From CAWFMO01 sp963817065 (GTDB lineage: Bacteria; Actinomycetota; Thermoleophilia; Solirubrobacterales; 70-9), in contig CAWFMO010000001.1 of assembly GCA_963817065.1 (NCBI GenBank), positions 930,001-994,000 of the forward strand: 64,000 nucleotides of DNA, read 5' to 3'. A model generated the notes under the pieces. That model saw only the letters and a program-made list of their open reading frames with translations. It had not been told where the DNA came from and made no database searches. Below are positions 57,349 to 64,000 of this stretch, in pieces (position 1 is the first letter of the stretch; every line of letters begins with the position of its first letter). Made by a program: the position numbers and the translations under genes.

Positions 57349-59517
57349 ATGAACAAGCCACCACTCCAAACCGCAACCTCCGTCACCGCGGAGGACGAAC
57401 GTGCCCCGTCCTCGAACGGCGCCCCGCCCGACCTCGAAGACAGCTCGCTCTACTTCAACCGCGAGCTCTCGTGGCTCGACTTCAACGACCGCGTGCTCCA
57501 GCTCGCCGAGGACGAGAGCGTGCCGCTGCTCGAGCGCGTGCGCTTCGCCGCGATCTACGAGGACAACCTCGACGAGTTCTACATGGTGCGAATCGCCGGG
57601 CTCCACGACCAGGTCGACGCCAAGCTCGACCCGCGCGGCGCCGACGGGCTGCCCGCGGCCGAGGTGATCGCCCGGGCCAGGGATCGCTCGATCGAGCTCC
57701 GGACGCGGCTCTGCCGACTGTTCGAAGGTGAGCTCGTCCCGGCGCTCGCCGAGGCCGGGATCACGGTGCTCTCGGTCGGAGACGCGAGCCGGGAGCAGAC
57801 CGACGAGCTCGACCGGCTGTTCAAGGACCAGGTCTTCGCCGCGCTGACGCCGCTCGTGATCGGGCGCGGGCGGCCGTTTCCCTACATCTCCAACCTCTCG
57901 CTCAGCCTCGCCGTCCTTCTGCGACACCCCGAGAAGGGGGACGAGGTCTTCGCCCGGGTCAAGGTGCCGAAGGAGCTGCTCGGGCGCTTCCTCAAGCTCG
58001 AGGACGGGACGACGATGGTCCCGCTCGAGCAGGTGATCGCGGCCCACCTCGACGAGCTCTTCCCCGGGATGGACGTCGTCGACCACGCGCTCTTCCGCGT
58101 CACCCGCGACACCGACTACGACATCTCCGACGAGGCCGACAACATGCTCCAGGCGGTGGAGGAGGAGGTGCGGCGGCGGCGCTTCGGCGAGGTCGTGCGG
58201 CTCGAGGTCGAGCGCGAGATGAGCGACCGGCTGCGCGAGCAGGTCGTCGGCGCGCTGAAGCTCGAGGACGACCAGGTCTACGAGGTCGACGGGCTGCTCG
58301 GGCTCGCCGACGTCACCGCGATCGCCGACCTCCGCGGCTTCCCCGAGCTCTCCTACACGCCCTGGCACGGGATCACGCCCCCGAGGCTCCAGGCGCGCGG
58401 GGAGGCCGACGACGTCGACTTCTTCTCGGCGATCCGCGATGGCGACATCCTCGTCCACCACCCCTACGACTCGTTCTCGACCTCGGTCGAGCGCTTCGTC
58501 GCCCAGGCGGTCGAGGACCCCGACGTGCTCGCGATCAAGCAGACCGTCTACCGGACGAGCGCCGACTCGCCGCTCGTCCCGGCCCTGATCGACGCCACCG
58601 AGCGCGGCAAGCAGGCGGTCTGCCTGGTCGAGCTCAAGGCGCGCTTCGACGAGAGCGCCAACATCCGCTGGGCCAAGGACCTCGAGCAGTCCGGCGTCCA
58701 CGTCGTCTACGGGATCCCCGGCTTCAAGACCCACGTCAAGTGCGTGCTCGTCGCGCGCCGCGAGGGCGACGGCGTGCGCCACTACGTCCACATCGGGACC
58801 GGCAACTACAACCCGAAGACCGCGCGCATCTACACCGACATCGGGCTGTTCACCGCCGACCCGGAGATCGGCTCCGACATCGCCGAGATGTTCAACTACC
58901 TGACCGGCTACGCGCGGCCGCAGGGGTACCGCAAGGTGCTCGTCGCGCCGTTCAACCTCAAGGGCGGGATCGTCGACGAGATCGAGCGTTCGATCGAGAC
59001 GCACAGCGCCGAGCACCCGTCGCGGATCAGGATGAAGATGAACGCGCTCCTCGACCCGCCGATCATCCAGGCGCTCTACCGGGCCTCGCAGGCGGGAGTC
59101 AAGGTCGAGCTCAACATACGCGGGATCTGCGCCCTGCGGCCCGGCGTCCCGGGGATCTCGGAGAACATCGAGGTCGTCTCGGTCCTCGGCCGCTTCCTCG
59201 AGCACTCGCGGATCTTCAGCTTTGAGCGCGAGGGCGAGCGCGACTTCTTCATCGGCTCGGCCGACATGATGCCGCGCAACCTCTACAACCGGGTCGAGCT
59301 CCTGGCCCCGGTCTCGGACCCGGCGCTCCAGGACGAGCTCGGCGACGTCCTCGACCGCGCGTTCGCCGACGACACCGGCGCCTGGACGCTGCGGACCGAC
59401 GGCGACTGGCGCCGGCGCACGGCGAACGGAGAGCCCCGCGACATGCAAGCCGAGCTGATCGAGCGCCACACCGAGCTCGCCAAGCGGCCGATCACGGCCG
59501 CCGCCTCCCGCGCCTAG
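57349..59517 (+). CDS. ppk1: Polyphosphate kinase 1
   Basis: PPK1 makes polyphosphate from ATP reversibly. The 722-residue protein has the N domain (SSLYFNRELSWLDFNDRVLQLAED), the head domain, and two phospholipase-D-like catalytic domains. The phospho-His motifs are GFKTHVKCVLV and HYVHIGTGNYNPKTARIYTDIGLFTAD. PRNLYNRVELLAPV near the end is typical. The Asn/Gln-free N-terminus starts MNKPPL after a GC-rich leader. It is downstream of CHAD and ppx and upstream of the DUF47-PiT pair. Confidence 0.96.
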   Translation: MNKPPLQTATSVTAEDERAPSSNGAPPDLEDSSLYFNRELSWLDFNDRVLQLAEDESVPLLERVRFAAIYEDNLDEFYMVRIAGLHDQVDAKLDPRGADGLPAAEVIARARDRSIELRTRLCRLFEGELVPALAEAGITVLSVGDASREQTDELDRLFKDQVFAALTPLVIGRGRPFPYISNLSLSLAVLLRHPEKGDEVFARVKVPKELLGRFLKLEDGTTMVPLEQVIAAHLDELFPGMDVVDHALFRVTRDTDYDISDEADNMLQAVEEEVRRRRFGEVVRLEVEREMSDRLREQVVGALKLEDDQVYEVDGLLGLADVTAIADLRGFPELSYTPWHGITPPRLQARGEADDVDFFSAIRDGDILVHHPYDSFSTSVERFVAQAVEDPDVLAIKQTVYRTSADSPLVPALIDATERGKQAVCLVELKARFDESANIRWAKDLEQSGVHVVYGIPGFKTHVKCVLVARREGDGVRHYVHIGTGNYNPKTARIYTDIGLFTADPEIGSDIAEMFNYLTGYARPQGYRKVLVAPFNLKGGIVDEIERSIETHSAEHPSRIRMKMNALLDPPIIQALYRASQAGVKVELNIRGICALRPGVPGISENIEVVSVLGRFLEHSRIFSFEREGERDFFIGSADMMPRNLYNRVELLAPVSDPALQDELGDVLDRAFADDTGAWTLRTDGDWRRRTANGEPRDMQAELIERHTELAKRPITAAASRA

Positions 59518-59559
59518 GCGCGAACCGGCCGCTCGACGGCCTGCTAGGTTCGCGGGCCC

Positions 59560-60180
59560 GTGGCCCGGTTTTCCCTCGTCCCCAAAGATCGCGTCTTCTT
59601 CGACCTCTTCATCGAAGAGGGCCAGAACTCGCTGCGCGCGGCGAAGCTGCTCCGCGACATGCTCCAGGTCTGGCCCGAGGAGACCGGCCTCTCGCGCGAC
59701 ATCCTCAAGGCCGAGCAGGAGGGCGACCGGATCACCCACAACATCATCCAGCGCCTCAACACGACGTTCGTCACCCCGATCGACCGCGAGGACATCTACG
59801 GGCTCGCGACCCAGATGGACGACATCGTCGACTACATCGAGGAGGTCGCGGACTTCATGGGCCTCTACCGGATCGAGGCGCCGATGGACCAGGCGGAGGC
59901 GCTCGCCGAGGTCCTGGTCAAGTGCTGCGAGCAGCTCTATGGACTGCTCCAGAACCTGCGCGGCTTCAAGGACCTCGACCACTACTGGATTGAGATCCAC
60001 CGCCTCGAGAACGACGGCGACAGGATCTATCGCGACGCGGTGGCCTCGCTGTTCGCCGACCGGATCGACCCGATGGTCGTGATCCGCTGGCGCGACATCT
60101 TCCTGAGGCTCGAGCGCGCGATCGACGCGACCGAGACCTCCGCCTCGATCCTCGAAGGCATCGTCATCAAGAATTCGTAA
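59560..60180 (+). CDS. DUF47 family PhoU-like protein (PiT partner)
   Basis: The 206-residue all-helical protein has FFDLFIEEGQNSLRAAKLLRDML, EGDRITHNIIQRLNTTFVTPIDREDIYGLATQMDDIVDYIEE and ENDGDRIYRDAVASLFADRIDPMVVIRWRDIFLRLERAIDATE, the DUF47/YkaA signatures. Such proteins pair with PiT transporters and probably gate them. GTG start. The stop shares one base with the PiT ATG. Confidence 0.93.
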   Translation: MARFSLVPKDRVFFDLFIEEGQNSLRAAKLLRDMLQVWPEETGLSRDILKAEQEGDRITHNIIQRLNTTFVTPIDREDIYGLATQMDDIVDYIEEVADFMGLYRIEAPMDQAEALAEVLVKCCEQLYGLLQNLRGFKDLDHYWIEIHRLENDGDRIYRDAVASLFADRIDPMVVIRWRDIFLRLERAIDATETSASILEGIVIKNS

Positions 60181-61271
60181 TGGACAGCGACGTCGTGCTC
60201 GCGATCGTCGTCGCCACCGCGCTCGCCTTCGACTTCACCAACGGCTTCCACGACACGGCGAACGTGGTCGCGACCTCGATCTCGACCCATGCGATGCCGC
60301 CCCGTGTCGCGGTGACGATGGCGGCGGTGCTCAACTTCGCCGGGGCGTTCATCTCGCTCGAGGTCGCGGCGACGGTCGCCAAGGACGTCGTCGTCGCCGA
60401 CGCGATCACGCCGACGGTGATCTTCGCCGGGCTGATCGGGGCGATCGCCTGGAACCTCGCCACCTGGTGGTACGGATTGCCGTCGAGCTCCTCGCACGCG
60501 CTGATCGGCGGGGTGGTCGGCGCGACGCTCGCCGCCGCCGGAACCGACGCGGTGCTGGGGGAGGGGATCCTCGGCAAGGTCCTGATTCCCGCGGTGATCG
60601 CGCCGATCGTCGCCTTCGCCGCGGCCGGGCTCTCGATCGCGGTCTGTTACTGGGTCGTCGGGCGGCTGCGCCCGGGCCCGGTCGGCCGCGGCTTCCGCCT
60701 CGGCCAGGTCGTCTCGGGCGGCCTGCTCGCGCTCGCGCACGGGACCAACGACGCCCAGAAGACGATGGGGGTGATCACGCTCGCGCTGGTCGCGAACGGA
60801 TCGATCGGCGGCGACGCCGAGGTGCCGTTCTGGGTCGTGGTCTCGGCCGCGACCGCGATCGCGCTCGGGACCTACATGGGCGGCTGGCGGATCATCAAGA
60901 CGATGGGGACGAAGATCATCAAGATGGACTCGGCCCAGGGATTCTCGGCCCAGGGCGCGGGAGCGGCGGTGATCCTGACCTCCTCGCACTTCGGCTTCCC
61001 GCTCTCGACGACCCAGGTGATCAGCGGCGGGGTCATGGGCGCCGGGGCGGCGAAGCGGATCTCGGCGGTGCGCTGGGGTGTCGCCGGGAACATCGTCACC
61101 GCCTGGCTGCTGACGCTGCCGGCCGCGGCTGCGGTCGGCGCGCTGGCATACGGGGTCACGAGGATCTTCGGGACCGGGGCGGCGGGGCCGATCGTCGTCT
61201 CGATCATCGCGATCGTCGCCGCGACGATGCTCTTCCGGCGCCGCCACGACTCGCCCACGGTGTCGGCCTGA
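60180..61271 (+). CDS. PiT-family inorganic phosphate transporter
   Basis: The 363-residue membrane protein has the two inverted PiT signatures, AFDFTNGFHDTANVVATSIST near the N-terminus and LALAHGTNDAQKTMGVI near residue 185, and about ten predicted helices. It takes up metal-phosphate complexes at low affinity. It starts on the stop of the DUF47 gene and ends on the start of the next small gene, so three genes form one unit. Confidence 0.95.
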   Translation: MDSDVVLAIVVATALAFDFTNGFHDTANVVATSISTHAMPPRVAVTMAAVLNFAGAFISLEVAATVAKDVVVADAITPTVIFAGLIGAIAWNLATWWYGLPSSSSHALIGGVVGATLAAAGTDAVLGEGILGKVLIPAVIAPIVAFAAAGLSIAVCYWVVGRLRPGPVGRGFRLGQVVSGGLLALAHGTNDAQKTMGVITLALVANGSIGGDAEVPFWVVVSAATAIALGTYMGGWRIIKTMGTKIIKMDSAQGFSAQGAGAAVILTSSHFGFPLSTTQVISGGVMGAGAAKRISAVRWGVAGNIVTAWLLTLPAAAAVGALAYGVTRIFGTGAAGPIVVSIIAIVAATMLFRRRHDSPTVSA

Positions 61272-61519
61272 TGAATCTGCCGCTGGCCGAGATCGTCGCG
61301 GTGAAGGAGCTCTGGCAGACGGTCGTTTACTCGATCGCCGCCGCGGTCGGAGTCGCGTTCGCGTTCTCGCTCTCGATCTACGGCGCGGCTCGCGCGGCGG
61401 AGTTTCGCCGCGACGAGCGGCCGCTGGCCGCGGGCGCCGCGGCCGGCGTGATGGCGCTCGGGCTGCTCGCATGCCTGGGGGCCCTGGTGCTCGGGTTCGT
61501 GGTTATGACCTCGAAGTAG
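61271..61519 (+). CDS. Small two-helix membrane protein
   Basis: This 82-residue protein has two predicted membrane helices (VVYSIAAAVGVAFAFSLSIYGAA and AAGAAAGVMALGLLACLGALVLGFVVM) separated by a basic loop. The ATG overlaps the PiT stop by 1 bp. No family is recognised; it may be an accessory subunit of the transporter. Confidence 0.75.
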   Translation: MNLPLAEIVAVKELWQTVVYSIAAAVGVAFAFSLSIYGAARAAEFRRDERPLAAGAAAGVMALGLLACLGALVLGFVVMTSK

Positions 61520-61539
61520 GCGGGTAGGCTCACGCAGCG

Positions 61540-62013
61540 ATGCCACGGGACAACACTCGAAAGGAGACAGCCGCCGAGCGCGCCGACCGCAACATGGGCG
61601 AGCTGCTGCAGGAGCTGCGGGTCGCGCTGCCCGGGGTGCAGGTCCTGTTCGCGTTCCTGCTCACGGTCCCGTTCTCGCAGCGGTTCGGCACTTTGACCAG
61701 GTATCAGGTCGACCTCTACTTCGTGATTCTTTTGATGGCCGCGTTTGCGACCGTGCTGCTGATCGCGCCGGCGATCAATCACCGGCTCCTCTTCCGCAAG
61801 CGCCAGAAGGAGCACCTGGTCCAGGTCTCGAATCGGCTCGCGATCGCCGGCCTCGGCGTTCTCGCGCTCGCGATGTGCGGCGTCGTCCTGCTGATCAGCG
61901 ACCTGCTCTTCGGCCCCGGCCACACCAAGACGCTCGCCGTGGTCGGGCTCGGCGGGGCGTTCATCCTCTTCTGGGCGCTGATGCCGCTCGTCCGGCGCGC
62001 TCGGCTGCGCTGA
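61540..62013 (+). CDS. DUF6328 family four-helix membrane protein
   Basis: The 157-residue protein starts with a charged segment, then QELRVALPGVQVLFAFLLTVPFSQRFGTLT and four predicted membrane helices, a pattern I associate with actinobacterial DUF6328 proteins. Function unknown. It converges on the HD hydrolase gene with a 14 bp gap. Confidence 0.75.
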   Translation: MPRDNTRKETAAERADRNMGELLQELRVALPGVQVLFAFLLTVPFSQRFGTLTRYQVDLYFVILLMAAFATVLLIAPAINHRLLFRKRQKEHLVQVSNRLAIAGLGVLALAMCGVVLLISDLLFGPGHTKTLAVVGLGGAFILFWALMPLVRRARLR

Positions 62014-62027
62014 GGCGGGGCGCGCTC

Positions 62028-62678
62028 CTAGGCGGCTTCGGCGCGCAGCGCCCGGAGCTCGACCTCGACCTCTTCGACGAACGGCAGATCGGCTTCGAGC
62101 ATTGAGAGTGCCTCGAGATCCTCGCCCCAGAGCCGCAGCCGCTCCTCGAAAGTCGTGCCGAGCCGCTCGGCTGCTCTGAGCCGGTTCTCGGGACTGAGCT
62201 CGCGCCAGTCGCTGAGGTTGGCGAGCCGGTCGGCCGCGTAGAGGATCGCCGCGTCGTCGCCGGCGGCGAGCGCCTGGGCCCGCAGCGCGCGCTTGCGCGC
62301 CGCGTAGCCGTCGATCTCGGTCTCCTCGCTGAGTACGGCGACGATCTCGGCGACCCCGGATCCGAACTCGCGCTCGATCTCGCCGAGCTCGACGTCGGTC
62401 TTCTCGACCGTGTCGTGGAGGTAGGCGGCGATCAGGACCGGGCCGTCGATGCCGATCTGGGAGAGCAGCTCGGCGACGGCGATCGGATGTTCTATGAACG
62501 GGCGGCCGTTCTGCTTGCGGAGCTGCCCGGCGTGGGCTCTGCGGGCAAACTGAAGCGCAGCGTCGAGCCGGAGCTCGGCACCTGATCTTTCCGATCTGGT
62601 CGCTGTACGTTCCGTGACCCGTTCCTCTCTCGATTCGAACGCTACAACCAAAAACCTGGAAAGTAGAATCCGCTCCAA
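62028..62678 (-). CDS. HD-domain (Mesh1/SpoT-like) nucleotide hydrolase
   Basis: The core DAALQFARRAHAGQLRKQNGRPFIEHPIAVAELL.. VLIAAYLHDTVEKTDVELGEIEREFGSGVAEIVAVLSE is the (p)ppGpp hydrolase HD signature. No synthetase, TGS or ACT domain is present, so it resembles small alarmone hydrolases (SAH/Mesh1). LHDTVEKT replaces the LHDVVEDT of classic enzymes. Start uncertain: TTG 62678 or TTG 62651. It is divergent from a small membrane gene whose ATG sits at the same position, so the promoters overlap. Confidence 0.83.
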   Translation of the reverse strand: MERILLSRFLVVAFESREERVTERTATRSERSGAELRLDAALQFARRAHAGQLRKQNGRPFIEHPIAVAELLSQIGIDGPVLIAAYLHDTVEKTDVELGEIEREFGSGVAEIVAVLSEETEIDGYAARKRALRAQALAAGDDAAILYAADRLANLSDWRELSPENRLRAAERLGTTFEERLRLWGEDLEALSMLEADLPFVEEVEVELRALRAEAA

Positions 62679-63031
62679 TGCAATTTGCGAGAAACCTCGG
62701 GATCGTCGCGCTGATCGCCCTGGGCATCACGGTCCTGCCGGGCGGGGGGACGGCGGCCGACACGGTTCTGACCGCGATCAGCATGGGGTTCCTGGCCGCG
62801 ATCGGGCTCTTCGCCTACCGCCTCCACCGCGAGAACGGGTTCACGCTCATGACCCTCAGCGACGGCTGGAAGGCGATCCTCTACGGATCGCTGGGCCTGA
62901 TCGCGCTGATGATCGCCGGCGCCGACGAGATGTTCGACACCGGGCTCGGGACGCTGGCCTGGATCGCCTTCGTCGCCCTCGCGGTCTTCGGGCTGTTCAG
63001 CGTCTTCCGCGAATCGCGCGGCTACGCGTAG
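62678..63031 (+). CDS. Small membrane protein
   Basis: This 117-residue protein has three or four predicted helices (NLGIVALIALGITVLPGG, TAISMGFLAAIGLFAYRL, AILYGSLGLIALMIAG, LAWIAFVALAVFGLFSVF). No family is recognised. A TAGAAT hexamer at 62663-62668 lies 9 bp before the ATG, suggesting a leaderless transcript. Confidence 0.72.
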   Translation: MQFARNLGIVALIALGITVLPGGGTAADTVLTAISMGFLAAIGLFAYRLHRENGFTLMTLSDGWKAILYGSLGLIALMIAGADEMFDTGLGTLAWIAFVALAVFGLFSVFRESRGYA

Positions 63032-63102
63032 CGACACACCCGCGCGCGTAACCCTCGACGTTCGCGCACCGCGCGCGCGCCGGCGATGCCTAGCGTCGCG
63101 GC

Positions 63103-63441
63103 ATGAACTCAATCGCCGATCGCGGCCAGGCCTCAGTCGAGCTGATCGCGGCGCTCCCGGCGCTCCTGGTAGGGCTGCTGATCGCGGCCCAGATCGGGGT
63201 CGCGGGGCACGCGCTCTGGTCGGCCGGTTCGGCGGCGCGCGCCGGAGCCCGCGCCGAACACGTCGGCGGCGACGGCGCCGCGGCCGCCAAGCGCGCGCTG
63301 CCCGGCGTCCTCCGCGAGCGCGCCAGCGTCGAGACCGGCCCGCCGCTGCGGGTCCGGGTCGAGGTCCCGGCGCTGATCCCCGGGCTGCCGCGATTCGACG
63401 TCGACGCCGAGACGAGCCTGGAGCCCGATGCGGGGTCGTGA
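63103..63441 (+). CDS. TadE-like pilus assembly / pseudopilin-type protein
   Basis: The 112-residue protein opens with DRGQASVELIAALPALLVGLLIAAQIGVAGHALW, the TadE/TadG pattern of a polar head, a Glu in the hydrophobic segment and one membrane helix, followed by a small extracellular domain. It overlaps the next, similar gene by 14 bp. Tad pili serve adhesion or DNA uptake. Confidence 0.78.
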   Translation: MNSIADRGQASVELIAALPALLVGLLIAAQIGVAGHALWSAGSAARAGARAEHVGGDGAAAAKRALPGVLRERASVETGPPLRVRVEVPALIPGLPRFDVDAETSLEPDAGS

Positions 63442-63775
63442 TCGTGAGCGAGCGCTGGGGCAGGCGAACGTCGAGCTCGTCGCGGCGCTCCCGGCGCTTC
63501 TGCTCGCCGGGCTCGTCGCGCTCCAGCTGCTCGCCGCCGGCTACGCCATGACCCTGGCCGACGGCGCCGCCGAGGCCGGGGCGCTGGCGCTCGCGGCCGG
63601 CGAACCGGCGGCGCCCGCGGCGCGGGCGGCGCTCCCCGGCTGGGCCGAGGACCGGGTCGAGGTCGACGCCGCGCGCGACAGCGTCGAGCTGCGCTTGCGT
63701 CCGCCGACGATCGTCCCCGGGCTCGCCGACGCGCTCGAGATCAGCTCCGGCGCACACGTGCGCGGGGGCGGCTGA
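63428..63775 (+). CDS. TadE-like protein, second copy
   Basis: The 115-residue protein again opens with GQANVELVAALPALLLAGLVALQLLAAGYAM, followed by a small extracellular part that shares the end pattern RPPTIVPGLADALEI with the VPALIPGLPRFDV of its neighbour. The pair is therefore a tandem duplication. The stop overlaps the start of the next gene by 1 bp. Confidence 0.78.
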   Translation: MRGRDRERALGQANVELVAALPALLLAGLVALQLLAAGYAMTLADGAAEAGALALAAGEPAAPAARAALPGWAEDRVEVDAARDSVELRLRPPTIVPGLADALEISSGAHVRGGG

Positions 63776-64000
63776 TGGGGCGGCTCGTGCTCGCGACCGC
63801 CGCGCCCGGCGCCGCCGACGGCCTCGCCCAGGCTGCCGCGGTGGCGGTCGCTGCCGCCGACCGGGGCGCGGGGACCGCGCTGCTGGTCTCGCTCGAGGCC
63901 GAGCCGCGCCGGCCCGGCCCGACGCTGCTCGCCGCGCCCGAGGCGCGCGAGCTCGAGCGGGCGCTGCGCGGGGCGGGCTGGGAGGCCGCGGTCGCCCGCG
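63775..64000 (+). CDS. Start of a further gene, truncated by the window edge
   Basis: ATG 63775 overlaps the TadE stop (TGATG) and opens a frame of at least 75 residues without stop: MGRLVLATAAPGAADGLAQA, then an Ala-rich helix and ALLVSLEAEPR. GC-rich third positions support coding. Position suggests a Tad cluster component (for example a TadZ-like or regulatory ATPase), but too little is present to say. Confidence 0.55.
   Translation, partial: MGRLVLATAAPGAADGLAQAAAVAVAAADRGAGTALLVSLEAEPRRPGPTLLAAPEARELERALRGAGWEAAVAR

Noticed and set aside
57340..60000. 886-residue frame opposite ppk1
   Set aside because: Antisense shadow. ppk1 motifs on the plus strand are unambiguous.

Overview
The window is about 64 kb of very GC-rich, gene-dense DNA with GTG, TTG and ATG starts and many 1-4 bp start/stop overlaps. 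Gene content (ftsEX, smpB, tmRNA, F420-type LLM oxidoreductase, type III glutamine synthetase, Streptomyces-like 11-nt PHO boxes, secreted proteins with Lys/Cys-rich C-termini) suggests an actinomycete of the Thermoleophilia/Solirubrobacterales type. The taxonomic call is an inference from gene style; no rRNA gene is present. No tRNA gene, CRISPR array, insertion sequence or prophage was seen.

Layout. 0-2 kb: a truncated delta-60 repeat secreted protein and a small basic protein. 2.3-7.5 kb: a tight division/RNA-quality operon (ftsE, ftsX, S41 protease, RNase R, smpB). 7.6-15.7 kb: an anchored coiled-coil protein with a C-terminal helix-hairpin-helix, an M50 protease, two tandem Candida antarctica lipase B-like lipases and a large exported-type protein. 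15.8-16.1 kb: the tmRNA gene, about 8 kb from smpB, with a 9-residue tag. 16-30 kb: metabolic accessory genes: a GlcD/GlcF fusion, benzoylformate decarboxylase, a broken choice-of-anchor-Q protein, a receiver-kinase fusion coupled to a cupin, a BBE-like oxidase, a TPR-LuxR regulator, an FMO and a methyltransferase. 30-49 kb: an ABC-2 exporter, LLM oxidoreductase, ATP-grasp, VOC proteins, an acyl-CoA ligase, type III glutamine synthetase, a nucleotide cyclase, a VIT/Fur divergent pair, three crotonase-family proteins, HD and M23 proteins, and uppP. 49-61.5 kb: a phosphate/polyphosphate cluster. 61.5-64 kb: membrane proteins, a Mesh1-like HD hydrolase and the start of a TadE-type pilus cluster.

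The phosphate cluster is the clearest system. A PhoB-like regulator and a stand-alone winged-helix protein precede pstSCAB-phoU, ppx, a CHAD domain split over two genes, ppk1, and a DUF47-PiT transporter pair. Three PHO boxes built of four 11-nt units lie at its head. Two face the orphan regulator and pstS. The third points the other way, towards a two-hairpin, U8-terminated element that looks like a phosphate-controlled small RNA. No histidine kinase is encoded here.

Several otherwise intact genes carry single-base frameshifts, some in short C or G runs (lipase 1, benzoylformate decarboxylase, anchor-Q protein, cupin, acyl-CoA ligase, SpoIIM-like protein, ppx). Residual sequencing or assembly error is the simplest explanation for most of them. 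Four unrelated secreted proteins end in the same kind of polybasic tail, which I rate as the best candidate for an undescribed surface-retention signal.
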